Shown piece by piece: positions 51,829 through 62,281 of a stretch of DNA of 64,000 bases. The stretch is from assembly GCA_022072055.1 (NCBI GenBank), contig JAJVIK010000011.1, forward strand, positions 246,597-310,596, read 5' to 3'. The translations under genes and the position numbers were made by a program. The stretch is from a bacterium. GTDB lineage: Bacteria; Hinthialibacterota; Hinthialibacteria; OLB16. Numbering within the stretch: the stretch's first letter is position 1; every line of letters begins with the position of its first letter. The notes under the pieces were generated by a model. That model did no database searches. It was not told the origin of the DNA and saw nothing but the letters and a program-made list of their open reading frames with translations.

Positions 51829-53883
51829 CTACTTGACCGAATCCCTCAGCCTATACAGTCTTGTCTCTCCCCGTTCGTACAGCGGATCAAAGTGCTCCGC
51901 GAGGAGTCTGTCGAGGCCGAGACGCCTTGTGATCGGGTGGTTCTTCTCGTTGGCGATACGGAGATAGTAGCCCACCCCAAGCTCCCTCAACCTGGATAAG
52001 ACCACGTCACCGCTCTTGCCGTAGTAAGGGACCAAGCGGTAATCATCCAGGTGGATCAACTTGAGATCATCCCGGAGGTAGTAGTGTCGGTTGTCATGGG
52101 TCAGGATGATCGCGCCCTCCGGAAGGCGGGCATTCATCCACTCCCAAGCCGAATACTCCGGGAGCGAGAGGCTCAGGAACGCCTCGGGACTGGTCCCAGG
52201 GTGGAGGGTGTGCTCAAGGCCGGGGTTAGTGTACTTGGCTCCCATCATCGCCGCGGGAAGCCCCACGCTCCCAGCGACCAGGAGAACCAGCAAGGTGTGA
52301 AAACGCCCTGTCAGTCCTCCCATCCGATCCAGTTTGGACATCCAACCACAAGCGGCGAGCGCCATCAGCGGGACCAGCGACATCACATGATAGAGGTAGA
52401 AAGAGGAAATCGCGTACTCGTAGAAGAAAAGGAGCGCGCCGTAGGCCGCGAGGCCGAGTCGGAAGCTGTCCCATCGGCGTGACCACCCACACCAAATCAG
52501 CCCTGGAAGGAACCAGCCCAGCGGGAGCGTGGCCCACTTCGCGCTCGTGTTGGGGTCGAAAAGAAAGTAGCGCGGTGTCCCCAGAATCCGGCCCCACAGG
52601 CTGGACCCCACTTGGGAAAGCCCGTCGCCGTTGGCGATCCATTCCACCTGGCAGGAGCGCAAGACCTCCGGGTCGATGTGGATCCCACCAAAGATTTCGG
52701 GGAAGAAGGCATAGACCGGGTTTCCGGTGACCACCTCGTTGCGGATGAACCAGCTCGAGGAAAGCGCCATCCCGATGAGAAACAGGATTGCTGTCTGAAC
52801 GCTCCATTTCTCCTCTCGAAGGCTTCCCCAGCCGATCAGCGGGAACAACCACAGCGAGGCCATCAGGTAGTTCAAGTGGCACCCCGCCGCCGCGATGAGG
52901 ATCAGGCAGGTGAGTTGGGTTCGGCTCGGCCTGGCATCGAGCAAGGCCAGCCCGGCCACGGTGAGCCACACCGCGAGTGGGTAATCGCTCACCCAGTTTT
53001 GGTAGAAAAGCCAGTATGGAACGGATTGGACAAGCACCATGGCCCAAAGCCCGACCCGTTCGCTCCGCCAGCGACTCCGCGCGATACGGTAGACCAGGAG
53101 TGCGGTGGCCAACCCGGCCAGCGGGGCGAACCATTGGCCGGGAAAGGGACTCCACTCACCGAAGGCGATGCAAGTGGCCGCCTGCCACAGGCGAAAGAGG
53201 GGAGGATAGTTGGCTCCTATCCCCAGACCCACCTGACACTGCACAAGTTCCTCAAAACCATTCGGATCGGTCGGAAACGGGATGCCATGGGACTGGAAAA
53301 CCAGCTTCGGATAGTACAGGTAATAGAGCAGGGAGTCCCAGTAATTCTCCGGATAGAAGAGGGCATGCAGAAAAGAGAAGCCGCAGAGGAGGGCAAAGGC
53401 CCCCCAAGCCCCGAGTCGCAGTCGCCAGCCGCAAGGTTCGACTTCGGGACCGGGTTCGCTTGGGTTGGGCGTGGACCGGAAGACAAGAGCCAGGCCGGCC
53501 GCCGCGGACAAGGCATACAGCAGCCAAACAGCGGTGGCGGTTAGGATGCCTCCCATCGCCAGGAATTCGATGGCCACTCCAGTCAGTCCGATTCCCACGG
53601 GGAACGCAACGAGAAACCGGGCTATTCGATCCGGAAGAGTGTTCCCCAGAAGGCCCCATCCCAAGAGCCAGATCGGGATGATTCCCACCGCGGTTCGGAG
53701 CATCCAGGTAAAAAACCCTTCGGGAAACTCCAGTCGGAACTCCAGGATCCGAAAGACAAAGCGGAACGGGACAAAAAGAAAGCCTCCCTCGAACCCGAAT
53801 GCCAGGCAGTTGACGCCATGGAAGAGCGTTAGAGCGATCAGCGGAAATAAGAGGGAAAGCCCAAGGAATGTGCGCGCCCTCAT
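51829..53883 (-). CDS. Membrane glycosyltransferase (GT-C fold, ArnT/PMT-like)
   Basis: 684 residues with about twelve membrane helices in the first 580 and a soluble C-terminal part of about 110 residues. The early loop has a candidate acidic site (YPENYWDSLLYYLYYPKLV). GT-C enzymes use polyprenyl-linked sugar donors to decorate lipids or proteins. Overlaps the preceding flippase-like gene by four bases (ATGA), so the two proteins probably act together. Confidence 0.72.
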   Translation of the reverse strand: MRARTFLGLSLLFPLIALTLFHGVNCLAFGFEGGFLFVPFRFVFRILEFRLEFPEGFFTWMLRTAVGIIPIWLLGWGLLGNTLPDRIARFLVAFPVGIGLTGVAIEFLAMGGILTATAVWLLYALSAAAGLALVFRSTPNPSEPGPEVEPCGWRLRLGAWGAFALLCGFSFLHALFYPENYWDSLLYYLYYPKLVFQSHGIPFPTDPNGFEELVQCQVGLGIGANYPPLFRLWQAATCIAFGEWSPFPGQWFAPLAGLATALLVYRIARSRWRSERVGLWAMVLVQSVPYWLFYQNWVSDYPLAVWLTVAGLALLDARPSRTQLTCLILIAAAGCHLNYLMASLWLFPLIGWGSLREEKWSVQTAILFLIGMALSSSWFIRNEVVTGNPVYAFFPEIFGGIHIDPEVLRSCQVEWIANGDGLSQVGSSLWGRILGTPRYFLFDPNTSAKWATLPLGWFLPGLIWCGWSRRWDSFRLGLAAYGALLFFYEYAISSFYLYHVMSLVPLMALAACGWMSKLDRMGGLTGRFHTLLVLLVAGSVGLPAAMMGAKYTNPGLEHTLHPGTSPEAFLSLSLPEYSAWEWMNARLPEGAIILTHDNRHYYLRDDLKLIHLDDYRLVPYYGKSGDVVLSRLRELGVGYYLRIANEKNHPITRRLGLDRLLAEHFDPLYERGETRLYRLRDSVK

Positions 53884-54863
53884 GGCGCTTGCTCCTCCTC
53901 CGCCAGCGCCCGGTCCAGGTCCTCGGCCACCGGTAGCGGGCAGAAGAACAGGGCGACGAATCCGATGGCCGCCGCGAACCAGAGGGTCGCCACCCGGACC
54001 AGGACTGTCGCCAGGCTGGCGACTGCGGCGGGGGTGTGCGCGATCTCCCGGAGCAGTCCGACCATCGTGGCTTCAGTCCCTCCGATACCTCCCGGCATGA
54101 AGAACAGGAGCGCCCCCGCAAGGGTTGCGAAGGTGTATATGAAGGTCGCCTCGACCCACCCGATCTCCGCGCCGAAACCCTTGAGGATCACAAGCAGGCT
54201 GACACACTCCGCGAACCAGGCCAGCGCGGACACGACAGTCCCAAGCAGGAGGGGGCCGGGAGTGAGCAGGGCCGAGAGGCTGTCGTAGGTTCGGGTGAGC
54301 CGTCCCATCCAACGCTCCCCGGTCACACCCCCAGCCAAGGCGAACAAGGAGTGCATCCAGCCTTTCCGCGTGATCAGCCAAAGACCCACGGCAAGGAACA
54401 GCCAAAGCATCGCCACCATCCAGGGGCGTGCCGCGACCGCCGAAAGGCTGAGCGTGGCCAACACCAGGGTGCCGCTCAAGTCGGTCAAGCGCTCCACTAG
54501 AACCACCGGCACGGTGCGGGAGATCGGGACCCCGCGCGCCAGCTTCACCAGATAGGCCTTGAAGAGCTCCCCCGCCTTTCCGGGAGTCACTGAAAGCATC
54601 AGACCGATGAGGAAAATCGAAAGGCTCTCGGAGACCTTGATCGTGGTTCCCAGGTGGAGGAGGAACCAGTGCCAGCGCGCGGCCCGAATCAGGTAGTTGA
54701 CTCCAGCCAAAGAGAGCGCCAGCGGTAGGAAGCGCCACTGGAAGGACCCCACCGCGGCGGCGATCTCATGACGTTCGGGAAGCAGCGCCAGAATGAGGAA
54801 GACCCCAGCGCCGAGGCCGATACAAATCAGCAATTTGCGCCGAAAACTCCTCGGAACCGCCAT
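53880..54863 (-). CDS. YbhN/lysylphosphatidylglycerol synthase TM-type protein (flippase-like)
   Basis: 327 residues, about eight membrane helices. Family motifs include LLSVTPGKAGELFKAYL and FMPGGIGGTEATMVGLL. Members are membrane domains of LPG synthase or stand-alone putative lipid translocators. It probably supplies or flips a lipid-linked substrate for the glycosyltransferase encoded next in the operon. Divergent from the SSS symporter gene. Confidence 0.85.
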   Translation of the reverse strand: MAVPRSFRRKLLICIGLGAGVFLILALLPERHEIAAAVGSFQWRFLPLALSLAGVNYLIRAARWHWFLLHLGTTIKVSESLSIFLIGLMLSVTPGKAGELFKAYLVKLARGVPISRTVPVVLVERLTDLSGTLVLATLSLSAVAARPWMVAMLWLFLAVGLWLITRKGWMHSLFALAGGVTGERWMGRLTRTYDSLSALLTPGPLLLGTVVSALAWFAECVSLLVILKGFGAEIGWVEATFIYTFATLAGALLFFMPGGIGGTEATMVGLLREIAHTPAAVASLATVLVRVATLWFAAAIGFVALFFCPLPVAEDLDRALAEEEQAP

Positions 54864-54936
54864 CTTGTCCTATTCCCCTCCGCGGATGGATGGAGACTGC
54901 CATGTTTTTGGCCATCCGGCTACACTGGCTCCCCTC

Positions 54937-56607
54937 ATGGCCCAACCCCTGGCCCTCGCCGACCACGCGATCATTGTCGGGTTCTTTGTGGTGATGCTCG
55001 CCATTGGGTTCTATTTTTCCTCGCGCATGAAGGACCTCAAGGACTACTTCAGCGGGGGTCGGGAGGTTCCCTGGTGGCTGTCGGGCGCATCCCTCTACAT
55101 GAGCTCCTTCAGCGCCTTTGCGTTCGTCTCCTATTCGGCGCTGGCGTACCGGTATGGATTTGTGTCATTGACCCTCTGGTGGGTGACCGTGCCCGCCATG
55201 ATCCTGAGCGCGACCGTGTTCGCCGCCCGCTGGCGGCGCGCCGCGAGCACCAGCCCTTTGGAATACATCGAGGAGCGCTATGGTCCGGCGTTGCGCCAGG
55301 GCCTTGCCTGGCTCGGGGTTCCGATGACCCTGCTCGACGACGGTCTTAAGCTCTTCGCGATCGGCGCGCTGGTGGCCGCCGCTCTCGGCACTGAGCTCAA
55401 CACCGCCATCCTGATCTCAGGCGGACTGGTGCTCGCCTACACGTTCATGGGCGGTCTGTGGGCCGTGTTGGTCACCGATTTCGTCCAATTTGTGGTCATG
55501 GTGGCTGCGGTCCTTGTATTGGTTCCGCTTACTTTTTCGCGCGTCGGCGGGTGGGGGAACTTCATGGATGGGATTCCCGACGGCTTCTTCGCCGCCACCG
55601 CGGACAAGTATGGGCCGCTCTATTTGCTCGCTTTCCTCGCCATCATGGCCCTCGGATATTGCACGCGATGGTCGTTCGTGCAGCGCTACTACGCGGTGCC
55701 CACCGACGGTGACGCCCGCAAGGTGGGTTACATGGTCGCGGCGTTGAATCTCGTAAGCGCCCCATTGATGTTTTTTCCGGCGATGGCGGCGCGGGTTTAT
55801 ATGCCTGGCATTGAAGACACCAATCAGGTCTACGCGCTTGTCTGTAAGGAACTGTTGCCCGTGGGGATGGTGGGGATGATGATAGCGGCCATGTTCTCGG
55901 CAACCATGTCCATGCTTTCAGGCGATTACAATGTGGTCGCCTCGGTGCTCACCAACGATGTCTACAAGCGGCTGGTGGCGCCGATGGCTTCGGATCAACA
56001 CCTGGTGCGGGCTGGAAGGGCGGCCACGATCCTTGCCGGGTTGATCTCATTGGGGGTCGGGCTGTTGGTCGCCGGGGCGCAAGGCGAGGATGACCTGTTT
56101 CAGTTGATGGTCCGTTTGTTCGGAGTGTTCCTGCCCCCCATCGCCATTCCAATGATGCTTGGTCTCCTAAGCCGGCGCGTCTCCTACCCAGGGGCGATGT
56201 CGGGGTTCCTGTTTGGGATAGCGGTGGGGCTGGCCGCCTACTTCCTCGGGGGTTTCCACCCGAATCTCCGATGGGAGCCGGTCATTACAACCCTTACAGT
56301 TTCGGCCACTCTGGTGGGAGTGATCGGGGGGACCTGGGCCACGCCCAATTCCCCGCAACGGTCGGAGCGAATCGACCAATTCCTCGCGGGGCTTTCCGCG
56401 CATGAGATCCGCCACTCCCCTCGGGAAAGAAAGCAGGTGAATGTGTTCCCGGTGATTGGGGTCTCCGTGGCTGCTTTGGGCGGAGTCACCGTGGCCGCGC
56501 TTCTTCTCACCGCGCCGCTTTCCCAATCCTTCATGGGGATAACGGTCGGCGGCGCCATGCTCTTGGTCGGTCTGGCTTGTGGCCTCTGGCCAAGAATGCG
56601 AGGATGA
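54937..56607 (+). CDS. Sodium:solute symporter (SSS family)
   Basis: 556 residues from ATG 54937 (MAQPLALADHAIIVGFFVVM), about thirteen membrane helices. The SSS start DYFSGGREVPWWLSGASLYMSSFSAFAFVS is typical of SGLT-type sugar or organic-acid carriers. It likely imports a sugar or sugar acid for the downstream dehydrogenase and aminotransferase genes. Ends 10 bases before the Gfo/Idh gene. Confidence 0.92.
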   Translation: MAQPLALADHAIIVGFFVVMLAIGFYFSSRMKDLKDYFSGGREVPWWLSGASLYMSSFSAFAFVSYSALAYRYGFVSLTLWWVTVPAMILSATVFAARWRRAASTSPLEYIEERYGPALRQGLAWLGVPMTLLDDGLKLFAIGALVAAALGTELNTAILISGGLVLAYTFMGGLWAVLVTDFVQFVVMVAAVLVLVPLTFSRVGGWGNFMDGIPDGFFAATADKYGPLYLLAFLAIMALGYCTRWSFVQRYYAVPTDGDARKVGYMVAALNLVSAPLMFFPAMAARVYMPGIEDTNQVYALVCKELLPVGMVGMMIAAMFSATMSMLSGDYNVVASVLTNDVYKRLVAPMASDQHLVRAGRAATILAGLISLGVGLLVAGAQGEDDLFQLMVRLFGVFLPPIAIPMMLGLLSRRVSYPGAMSGFLFGIAVGLAAYFLGGFHPNLRWEPVITTLTVSATLVGVIGGTWATPNSPQRSERIDQFLAGLSAHEIRHSPRERKQVNVFPVIGVSVAALGGVTVAALLLTAPLSQSFMGITVGGAMLLVGLACGLWPRMRG

Positions 56608-56617
56608 GCCTTCACCC

Positions 56618-57658
56618 ATGACTTCCTCCGGCACTTTTTTGGGGGTGGGCCTGATCGGCTCCGGTTTCATGGGGCGGACCTACGCGGAGACGGTCGCGAG
56701 GTTCGTTCCCGATGCGCGCCTGGTGGGAGTGACTTGCGGTTCGAGAGCCGAGGCGCTCGCCAAGGACTATGGGATTCCCCACTTCCCGGATTTGGGGTCT
56801 CTCCTTGGCCAGGAAGACCTTGACGCGGTCATGATCGCCACCCCGCACGCCCTCCATGCCGAGCAGGCGCTTCTTGCCGCCGAGGCCGGGAAGCACATGC
56901 TGATCGAGAAACCGATGGCTGGCTCTGTCGCGGAGTGCGATGCGATCCTGGCGGCGTGCTCCTCAAGCGGCCTTCGGTGCTCGATTGGCTTCAGCCAGCG
57001 CACGCGGACCTGCAATCTCAGGGCCAAGGAACTGCTCAGTTCCGGGGAGCTGGGGAAAGTCCTCCACATCCGCGCCACCCAGCTTGTCCCAGAGGGGATG
57101 GCGAACCTCCCCAAGTGGCAGTTCGAAGAAGCCAACCTCGGGACCCTTTTCGGGCACGGGATTCACAATTTCGATATGATTCGGTTTCTCACCGGCCAGG
57201 AGATTGTCGCCGTAAGGGCCCGCTGCCGATCCCTCGATCCAAACACCCCCACTGAGGGAACCTCGGATGTTCTGATGGACCTCTCGGATGGAACGATTGC
57301 CTACTTCTTCTGTTCCTTCCAGATACCCAAACCCGGATTTCCGCGATCCCAGTTCTCGTGTCAAATTGCCTGTGAGAAAGGGTTGCTGGATATCGACGCC
57401 TACGGGGAGCTGCGGGTCTCGCTCCATGGGAAGAGCTGGGAGGTCCTGGCGGTTCAGGAGCCGATTGACTGGCAGGGGAAGGGGTTCCTCGACCCTGTTC
57501 GGCTCCAGACCTATATCCTTCATGTCACAGACTTCTCGAACTCAATCCGCGAGGGCCGCGAACCGTCAATCACCGGCTGGGATGGGCGCCAGGCGGTCGC
57601 GGCCGCTCTCGCGGCCTATGAATCGAGCAGGACGGGGCGCGAAGCGCGCCCCAGTTAG
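56618..57658 (+). CDS. Gfo/Idh/MocA family oxidoreductase
   Basis: 346 residues from ATG 56618. NAD(P) binding: GLIGSGFMGRTYAE. The family EKP motif is HMLIEKPMAGS (Lys in the active site). The C-terminal sheet is complete (FGHGIHNFDMIRFL holds the catalytic-type His/Asp). It probably oxidises or reduces a sugar or inositol-like substrate. Part of a likely operon with the symporter and the aminotransferase. Confidence 0.9.
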   Translation: MTSSGTFLGVGLIGSGFMGRTYAETVARFVPDARLVGVTCGSRAEALAKDYGIPHFPDLGSLLGQEDLDAVMIATPHALHAEQALLAAEAGKHMLIEKPMAGSVAECDAILAACSSSGLRCSIGFSQRTRTCNLRAKELLSSGELGKVLHIRATQLVPEGMANLPKWQFEEANLGTLFGHGIHNFDMIRFLTGQEIVAVRARCRSLDPNTPTEGTSDVLMDLSDGTIAYFFCSFQIPKPGFPRSQFSCQIACEKGLLDIDAYGELRVSLHGKSWEVLAVQEPIDWQGKGFLDPVRLQTYILHVTDFSNSIREGREPSITGWDGRQAVAAALAAYESSRTGREARPS

Positions 57659-57707
57659 CGCTTTGCTTTCTGGGGTGTGAGTCGATTCTCGCGCCTGGGG
57701 TGCCACA

Positions 57708-59018
57708 ATGAACCTGACACGCTCTCAAGAACTCCACGAACGCTCCAGGCGGGTGATCCCGGGCGGCATTTCGAGCAATGTCCGCGCGAATTGGAAGCCG
57801 TTCCCGCTCTTCTACGCGCGCGGCCAAGGTTCGCATGTCTGGGATGCGGATGGAAACGAATCCATCGACTATGTGCTCGGACGGGGCCCGATGCTCCTCG
57901 GTCACACCCCACATCGGGTGATCGAGGCGATGAAGGCGCAACTTGAGCGCGGGATGCACTTCGCCGGGCAGACCGAACTGGAGGTGCAAGTCGCGGAGAA
58001 GATTGTCGAGCTGGTCCCCTGCGCGGAGATGGTCCGTTTCAATTCCACCGGCTCGGAGGCGGTTCATGCCGCGCTTCGACTTGCCCGCGCCGCGACCGGA
58101 AGAAAGCGGATTCTGCGTTTCGAGGGGCAGTATCACGGTTGGTTCGACAACATCGCCTGGAGCTTCGCGCCCCCGATTGAAGCCGCCACTCCCAGATACC
58201 ATGCCCCCCTTCGCCCCACAACCCTGGGCCAGTGCGAGGAGGATGGAGCGAACCTGTTTGTCCTCCCGTGGAACGACTTGGACCTTGTGAGCCGCCTCTT
58301 TAAGGAGAATGGATCGGAGATCGCGGGAGTCATCACCGAGCCGGTGATGTGCAACTGGGGATGCATCCAACCCGAACCGGGGTTCCTTGCCGGGTTGCGC
58401 GACTTGTGCGACCGCCACGGCAGCCTCCTGATCTTCGATGAGGTCATCACAGGGTTCCGTCTCTCACTCGGCGGGGCGCAGGGGCTATTCGGGATCACCC
58501 CCGATCTGGCCACCTTCGCCAAGGCGGTCGGCGCGGGGAGCATCTTGAGCGCGCTCGCGGGCAAGGAACGCTTCATGAAGATGTTCGGCGAACTCAAGAC
58601 CGTTCACGCGGGAACCTACAACGCCAATCCGGTGGCGATGGCCGGGGCATTGGCCGCCCTGGGTCAGCTTTCCGAAAACAACGGCGCGGAGCTCGCCAAA
58701 GCCCACCGGTCCGCCGCCCGCCTCATCGAGGGAATCCGAGAGGTCGCGCTGGAGAAAGAGTCCAATCTGGTGGTGCGGGGTCTTCCGCCGGTGTTTTCCA
58801 CCACGTTCCTTCCTCCGGGGAGCAAGCCGGTGACCGACTATCGTTCCGCCCTCCAGGCCGACTCGACGCGGACCGCGCGCTACTGGGCCGAACTTCAAGA
58901 CCGCGGGGTTCGGATCACCCCGGAGGGAACCTGGTTTGTGTCCACGGCCCACACCGAGGAGGACATCGCGAGGAGCCTCGCGGCGGTCGGCGAAGCTCTG
59001 GAGGCGGTCAGAGACTAA
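57708..59018 (+). CDS. Class III aminotransferase (HemL-like)
   Basis: 436 residues. PLP Lys272 is in FAKAVGAGSILSA, and the cofactor Asp244 in LLIFDEVITGFRL; the start RSRRVIPGGISSNVR is like glutamate-1-semialdehyde aminomutases. But HemL itself has a GG-x-P Lys loop different from this one, and the gene is in a sugar-use context, so a keto-sugar or diamino-compound aminotransferase is more likely than haem synthesis. Ends 23 bases before the large hydrolase gene. Confidence 0.82.
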   Translation: MNLTRSQELHERSRRVIPGGISSNVRANWKPFPLFYARGQGSHVWDADGNESIDYVLGRGPMLLGHTPHRVIEAMKAQLERGMHFAGQTELEVQVAEKIVELVPCAEMVRFNSTGSEAVHAALRLARAATGRKRILRFEGQYHGWFDNIAWSFAPPIEAATPRYHAPLRPTTLGQCEEDGANLFVLPWNDLDLVSRLFKENGSEIAGVITEPVMCNWGCIQPEPGFLAGLRDLCDRHGSLLIFDEVITGFRLSLGGAQGLFGITPDLATFAKAVGAGSILSALAGKERFMKMFGELKTVHAGTYNANPVAMAGALAALGQLSENNGAELAKAHRSAARLIEGIREVALEKESNLVVRGLPPVFSTTFLPPGSKPVTDYRSALQADSTRTARYWAELQDRGVRITPEGTWFVSTAHTEEDIARSLAAVGEALEAVRD

Positions 59019-59041
59019 GCACGGATCAAGGAGGCAGTCAA

Positions 59042-62000
59042 ATGGGAACTCGCGCGGAAATCCGGAAGGGCTGCCTTCTGATCCTGATGGTTATCGGAGG
59101 AATTCTGTTTCCGATGCGGTCACTTGCCGTGGACGTAAACCTGCCTCCGTTCGATATCGCGCCCTTCGCGCTCCCGAATTGCCCGCCCGGGGAATTCATC
59201 TTCGAGGAGCCGCGCGACATCCGGCGCGTGGTGGTCAGCTTCAAACAGGACGCCCCCGTGCAGCTGGGTGTTTCCTATCTCCAAAACACCTGGCCGAAGA
59301 GTCGATTCGAGGCCATGCGCCCCTTCGACAACCCCTGCACCTTCGGCTGGTTTCCGATTGATGACTGGTTTAACTCGGAGTGGAAAGCGGCGAACACACG
59401 CATCGAGAGGATCGACCCTCGAACGCTGTCGATCACGTTCCAGCCCCTCTCAAGCGAGTTTGAGAGTCTCGAGGACTATGATGTCACCATCCGCCGAACA
59501 TTGGGGATTCGGATTGATCCGACCGAGATGGAGCGAATCGAAAAGGTGGAGATCCACACAGTCTCCCCCCCAGTCGAGACCCGCGGAGTCCGAGTCGAGC
59601 TTGACGCGGGATCGCGGACGCCCGGAGAAGGGATCGAAATCTCCGGTTACAATGTCGAAATTCAACGGGCGGCGCCCGAGCAAGGGGTCGAGGTGGAGGG
59701 TCTCGCGGTGCGCTTGGGTTCGGCCCCAAAGCGCTCTTTCCTGCTGAACATCCGCCATATGCAACCCGCGCACTATTTCTCCGGCGATGACGGCCATGTC
59801 ACGTTTTCATGGGGGGAGGAGGCCTTCACCATCTCCCTCTCCCAGCTCGCGCAGGAAGGGCCAATCTGGTTTGAGGAGCTCGGGGTGTACCTCACCGCTC
59901 CCGCCCGGCGCGAAACCTTCGAGGAATACCAGCGCCGGATTGAAGGGGACAAGACCATTAACGGGCGTGTCCTGGAGCATGAAGAGCAGAGCCTTGGGGG
60001 CGCGATGAACGGGCAACCGGCGCGTCACCGGGTCGCCCAACACCTCGGCTGCAAGTATGCCCGCGAGCGGTTCTGGGTGGAGCCGAGCGGAGACATCCTT
60101 CTTCGCGAAGGGGATCTCCATCGGATTCCGGGCAAGGACACCGAGCGCTACAAGGTGGAGGGTGACGCCCGTTTCTTTTTCGGCTTGGAACGCTGGATTG
60201 TGCGCGAGTGGTCCAGCGATCCAGGTCCGATCCTGTCCTCCAATCTGAAGGTCGAAAAAGACTCCCTCGAGGTCCGCCAAAAGGTGGTCGTGGTTCCGCT
60301 CGATCTGTCCGACCTGAAGACGGGCCATGCCCCCGATGATCCAATGGTCGCGCTGGCGAGGTTCACCTTCACGAACACGGGGCGGGAGTCGGCCAGGGCC
60401 GAGCTTCCGATCCGGTTTTCCAGCAACTCTCGACGCTCGGAGAATCGATTCTCGGCGCGGCGGGGCGGATACAGCGGCAACCTCATTCCTCTCGGCGATT
60501 TTGACCCCCTCACTCTTCGAGAAGACTGCCTCTATTCGGACTGGAAGGGGGAAAACGTCCTTCGGCTCCGTTATCAGACCGCGATGACAGCCACTCTTCA
60601 TGGAGAGGGAGTCCTTTTCTCACGCGAGCTCCCGCCGGGCGCAAGCTGCGAGTTGGCGCTGAAGATCCCCTACATCGCCCTGGAATCCGAGGAGGAGTTC
60701 GCCAAACTCAAGAGCCTTGAGTTCGAGAGCGCCGACCGAGAGGCATCCGCGGCCTGGGTCGAGTCATCAGGCGGCGCGCGAGTGAAAACACCCGAGCCGA
60801 TCCTGGACTCTGTCCATGCGGCGCACCTCTCGCATGTGTTTCTGACCGATATTCCCATGCCGGATGATCCCGATCTGATCAACACCTCGGTGGGAACCTC
60901 GGTTTATGGCAATTTCGCCAACGAGTCGTGCATGATCATCCACGACCTGGATGAGCGCGGACTCCACGAGGAGGCGCGCCGTCGGCTCGATCTCTGGATC
61001 AAGTATCAGGGCACGGTCGGCACGCTGGGGAACTTCACCGACCACGATGGGGTCTTTTTCGGCGCGGGCGGCTTCGAGCATGGCCACACTTACAACCAGC
61101 ATCACGGCTGGGTTCTGTGGTGCCTCGCGGAGCATTACTTCCTGTCCGGGGACACGGATTGGCTGCGCAAGGTGGCGGAGCCGATGGTGAAAGGGGTGGA
61201 GTGGGTCTTCCGTCAGCGCAAGGAGACGATGAAGCCGCGCCCTTGCTCGCGCGGCTGGGAATACGGTTTTCTCCCGGAGGGCGCGCTCGAGGATGTGGGG
61301 GACTACTTCTACTGGCTTTCCACCAACGCGCTCACCTGGCGGGGGGTGGACTCCGCGGCCAAGGCGCTGGCCGCCATCGACCACCCCGAGGCCGCAAGAC
61401 TCCAGGGCGAGGCTGATGCTTACCGGCGCGACCTGATCCGGGGATTCGAGACCATGCGAAAACACACTCCGCTCGCAAGGCTCCGTAATGGCCGCTGGGT
61501 TCCGATCTATCCGAGTCGCCTGTACCTGCGCGGGCGGGACATCGGCTGGATTCGGGAGATTCTGGAAGGCTCCGTGTATCTCCTGATCTCCGGACTGTAT
61601 CCCGTTGAGGGCAAGGAGGCGAAATGGATATTGGATGACTTCCAGGATAACCGCTACATGAACCCGCCCTTCGGGTATCCTGTTCCCGACCCGGAGGCGG
61701 CCTGGTTCGATCACGGGGGTCTGTCGATTCAGCCGAACCTTCTGGCGGGGCTGATGCCTCACCTCGACCGGGATGAGCCGGAAATCTTCTTGTGGATGTT
61801 TTTCAACTGCTGGGCGGCCTGCTATAGCCCGGAGCTGAATGGGATGGTGGAGCACCCGCACCCGTTCCTTGGGTTTTCCAACACGGCGCAGTTCAAGACC
61901 AGCGATGAGGCCAACGCCACGAGCTGGCTTCGGAGCATGTTCGTATACGCCCGAGGAGACCTGCTCCATTTCGGGCGCGCGCTTCCACGCGAATGGTTCG

Positions 62001-62281
62001 CCCAAGAAACCCCCTTGTCGGCGGAGGGGGTGGTCACTCGCTTCGGAAAGGTGAGTGTGACCTACGAACCCCTATCGCCCGAAGGCGTCATCCGGGCGGA
62101 ATTGGATCTCGGATTAAGGAGCGCGCCCGGAAAGGCGCTCATTCGATTTCGACATCCCGAGGCATCGCCGATCCGCTCGGTCCGGTTGAATGGGAAGGAG
62201 TCCGAGCGCTTCGATCCGGTGAAGGGGGACGTGGAGATCACGGGCCTCGATGGGCGCATCACGGTCGAGGCGCGCTTCTAG
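59042..62281 (+). CDS. Large secreted putative glycoside hydrolase (six-hairpin type)
   Basis: 1079 residues with a signal peptide (about 30). The N-terminal 550 residues are beta-rich; the C-terminal part from about residue 600 has an (alpha/alpha)6-type domain with [23 protein letters not shown] and [22 protein letters not shown]. This is like rhamnosidase-type or other six-hairpin glycosidases, but I do not assign a GH number. It ends with a TAG that overlaps the next gene's stop. Confidence 0.72.
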   Translation: MGTRAEIRKGCLLILMVIGGILFPMRSLAVDVNLPPFDIAPFALPNCPPGEFIFEEPRDIRRVVVSFKQDAPVQLGVSYLQNTWPKSRFEAMRPFDNPCTFGWFPIDDWFNSEWKAANTRIERIDPRTLSITFQPLSSEFESLEDYDVTIRRTLGIRIDPTEMERIEKVEIHTVSPPVETRGVRVELDAGSRTPGEGIEISGYNVEIQRAAPEQGVEVEGLAVRLGSAPKRSFLLNIRHMQPAHYFSGDDGHVTFSWGEEAFTISLSQLAQEGPIWFEELGVYLTAPARRETFEEYQRRIEGDKTINGRVLEHEEQSLGGAMNGQPARHRVAQHLGCKYARERFWVEPSGDILLREGDLHRIPGKDTERYKVEGDARFFFGLERWIVREWSSDPGPILSSNLKVEKDSLEVRQKVVVVPLDLSDLKTGHAPDDPMVALARFTFTNTGRESARAELPIRFSSNSRRSENRFSARRGGYSGNLIPLGDFDPLTLREDCLYSDWKGENVLRLRYQTAMTATLHGEGVLFSRELPPGASCELALKIPYIALESEEEFAKLKSLEFESADREASAAWVESSGGARVKTPEPILDSVHAAHLSHVFLTDIPMPDDPDLINTSVGTSVYGNFANESCMIIHDLDERGLHEEARRRLDLWIKYQGTVGTLGNFTDHDGVFFGAGGFEHGHTYNQHHGWVLWCLAEHYFLSGDTDWLRKVAEPMVKGVEWVFRQRKETMKPRPCSRGWEYGFLPEGALEDVGDYFYWLSTNALTWRGVDSAAKALAAIDHPEAARLQGEADAYRRDLIRGFETMRKHTPLARLRNGRWVPIYPSRLYLRGRDIGWIREILEGSVYLLISGLYPVEGKEAKWILDDFQDNRYMNPPFGYPVPDPEAAWFDHGGLSIQPNLLAGLMPHLDRDEPEIFLWMFFNCWAACYSPELNGMVEHPHPFLGFSNTAQFKTSDEANATSWLRSMFVYARGDLLHFGRALPREWFAQETPLSAEGVVTRFGKVSVTYEPLSPEGVIRAELDLGLRSAPGKALIRFRHPEASPIRSVRLNGKESERFDPVKGDVEITGLDGRITVEARF

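Noticed and set aside
60767-62005. Long minus-strand open frame (412 codons) opposite the large hydrolase
   Set aside because: It is a shadow caused by high-GC codon use; it has no recognisable domain, while the plus strand encodes a complete secreted protein.
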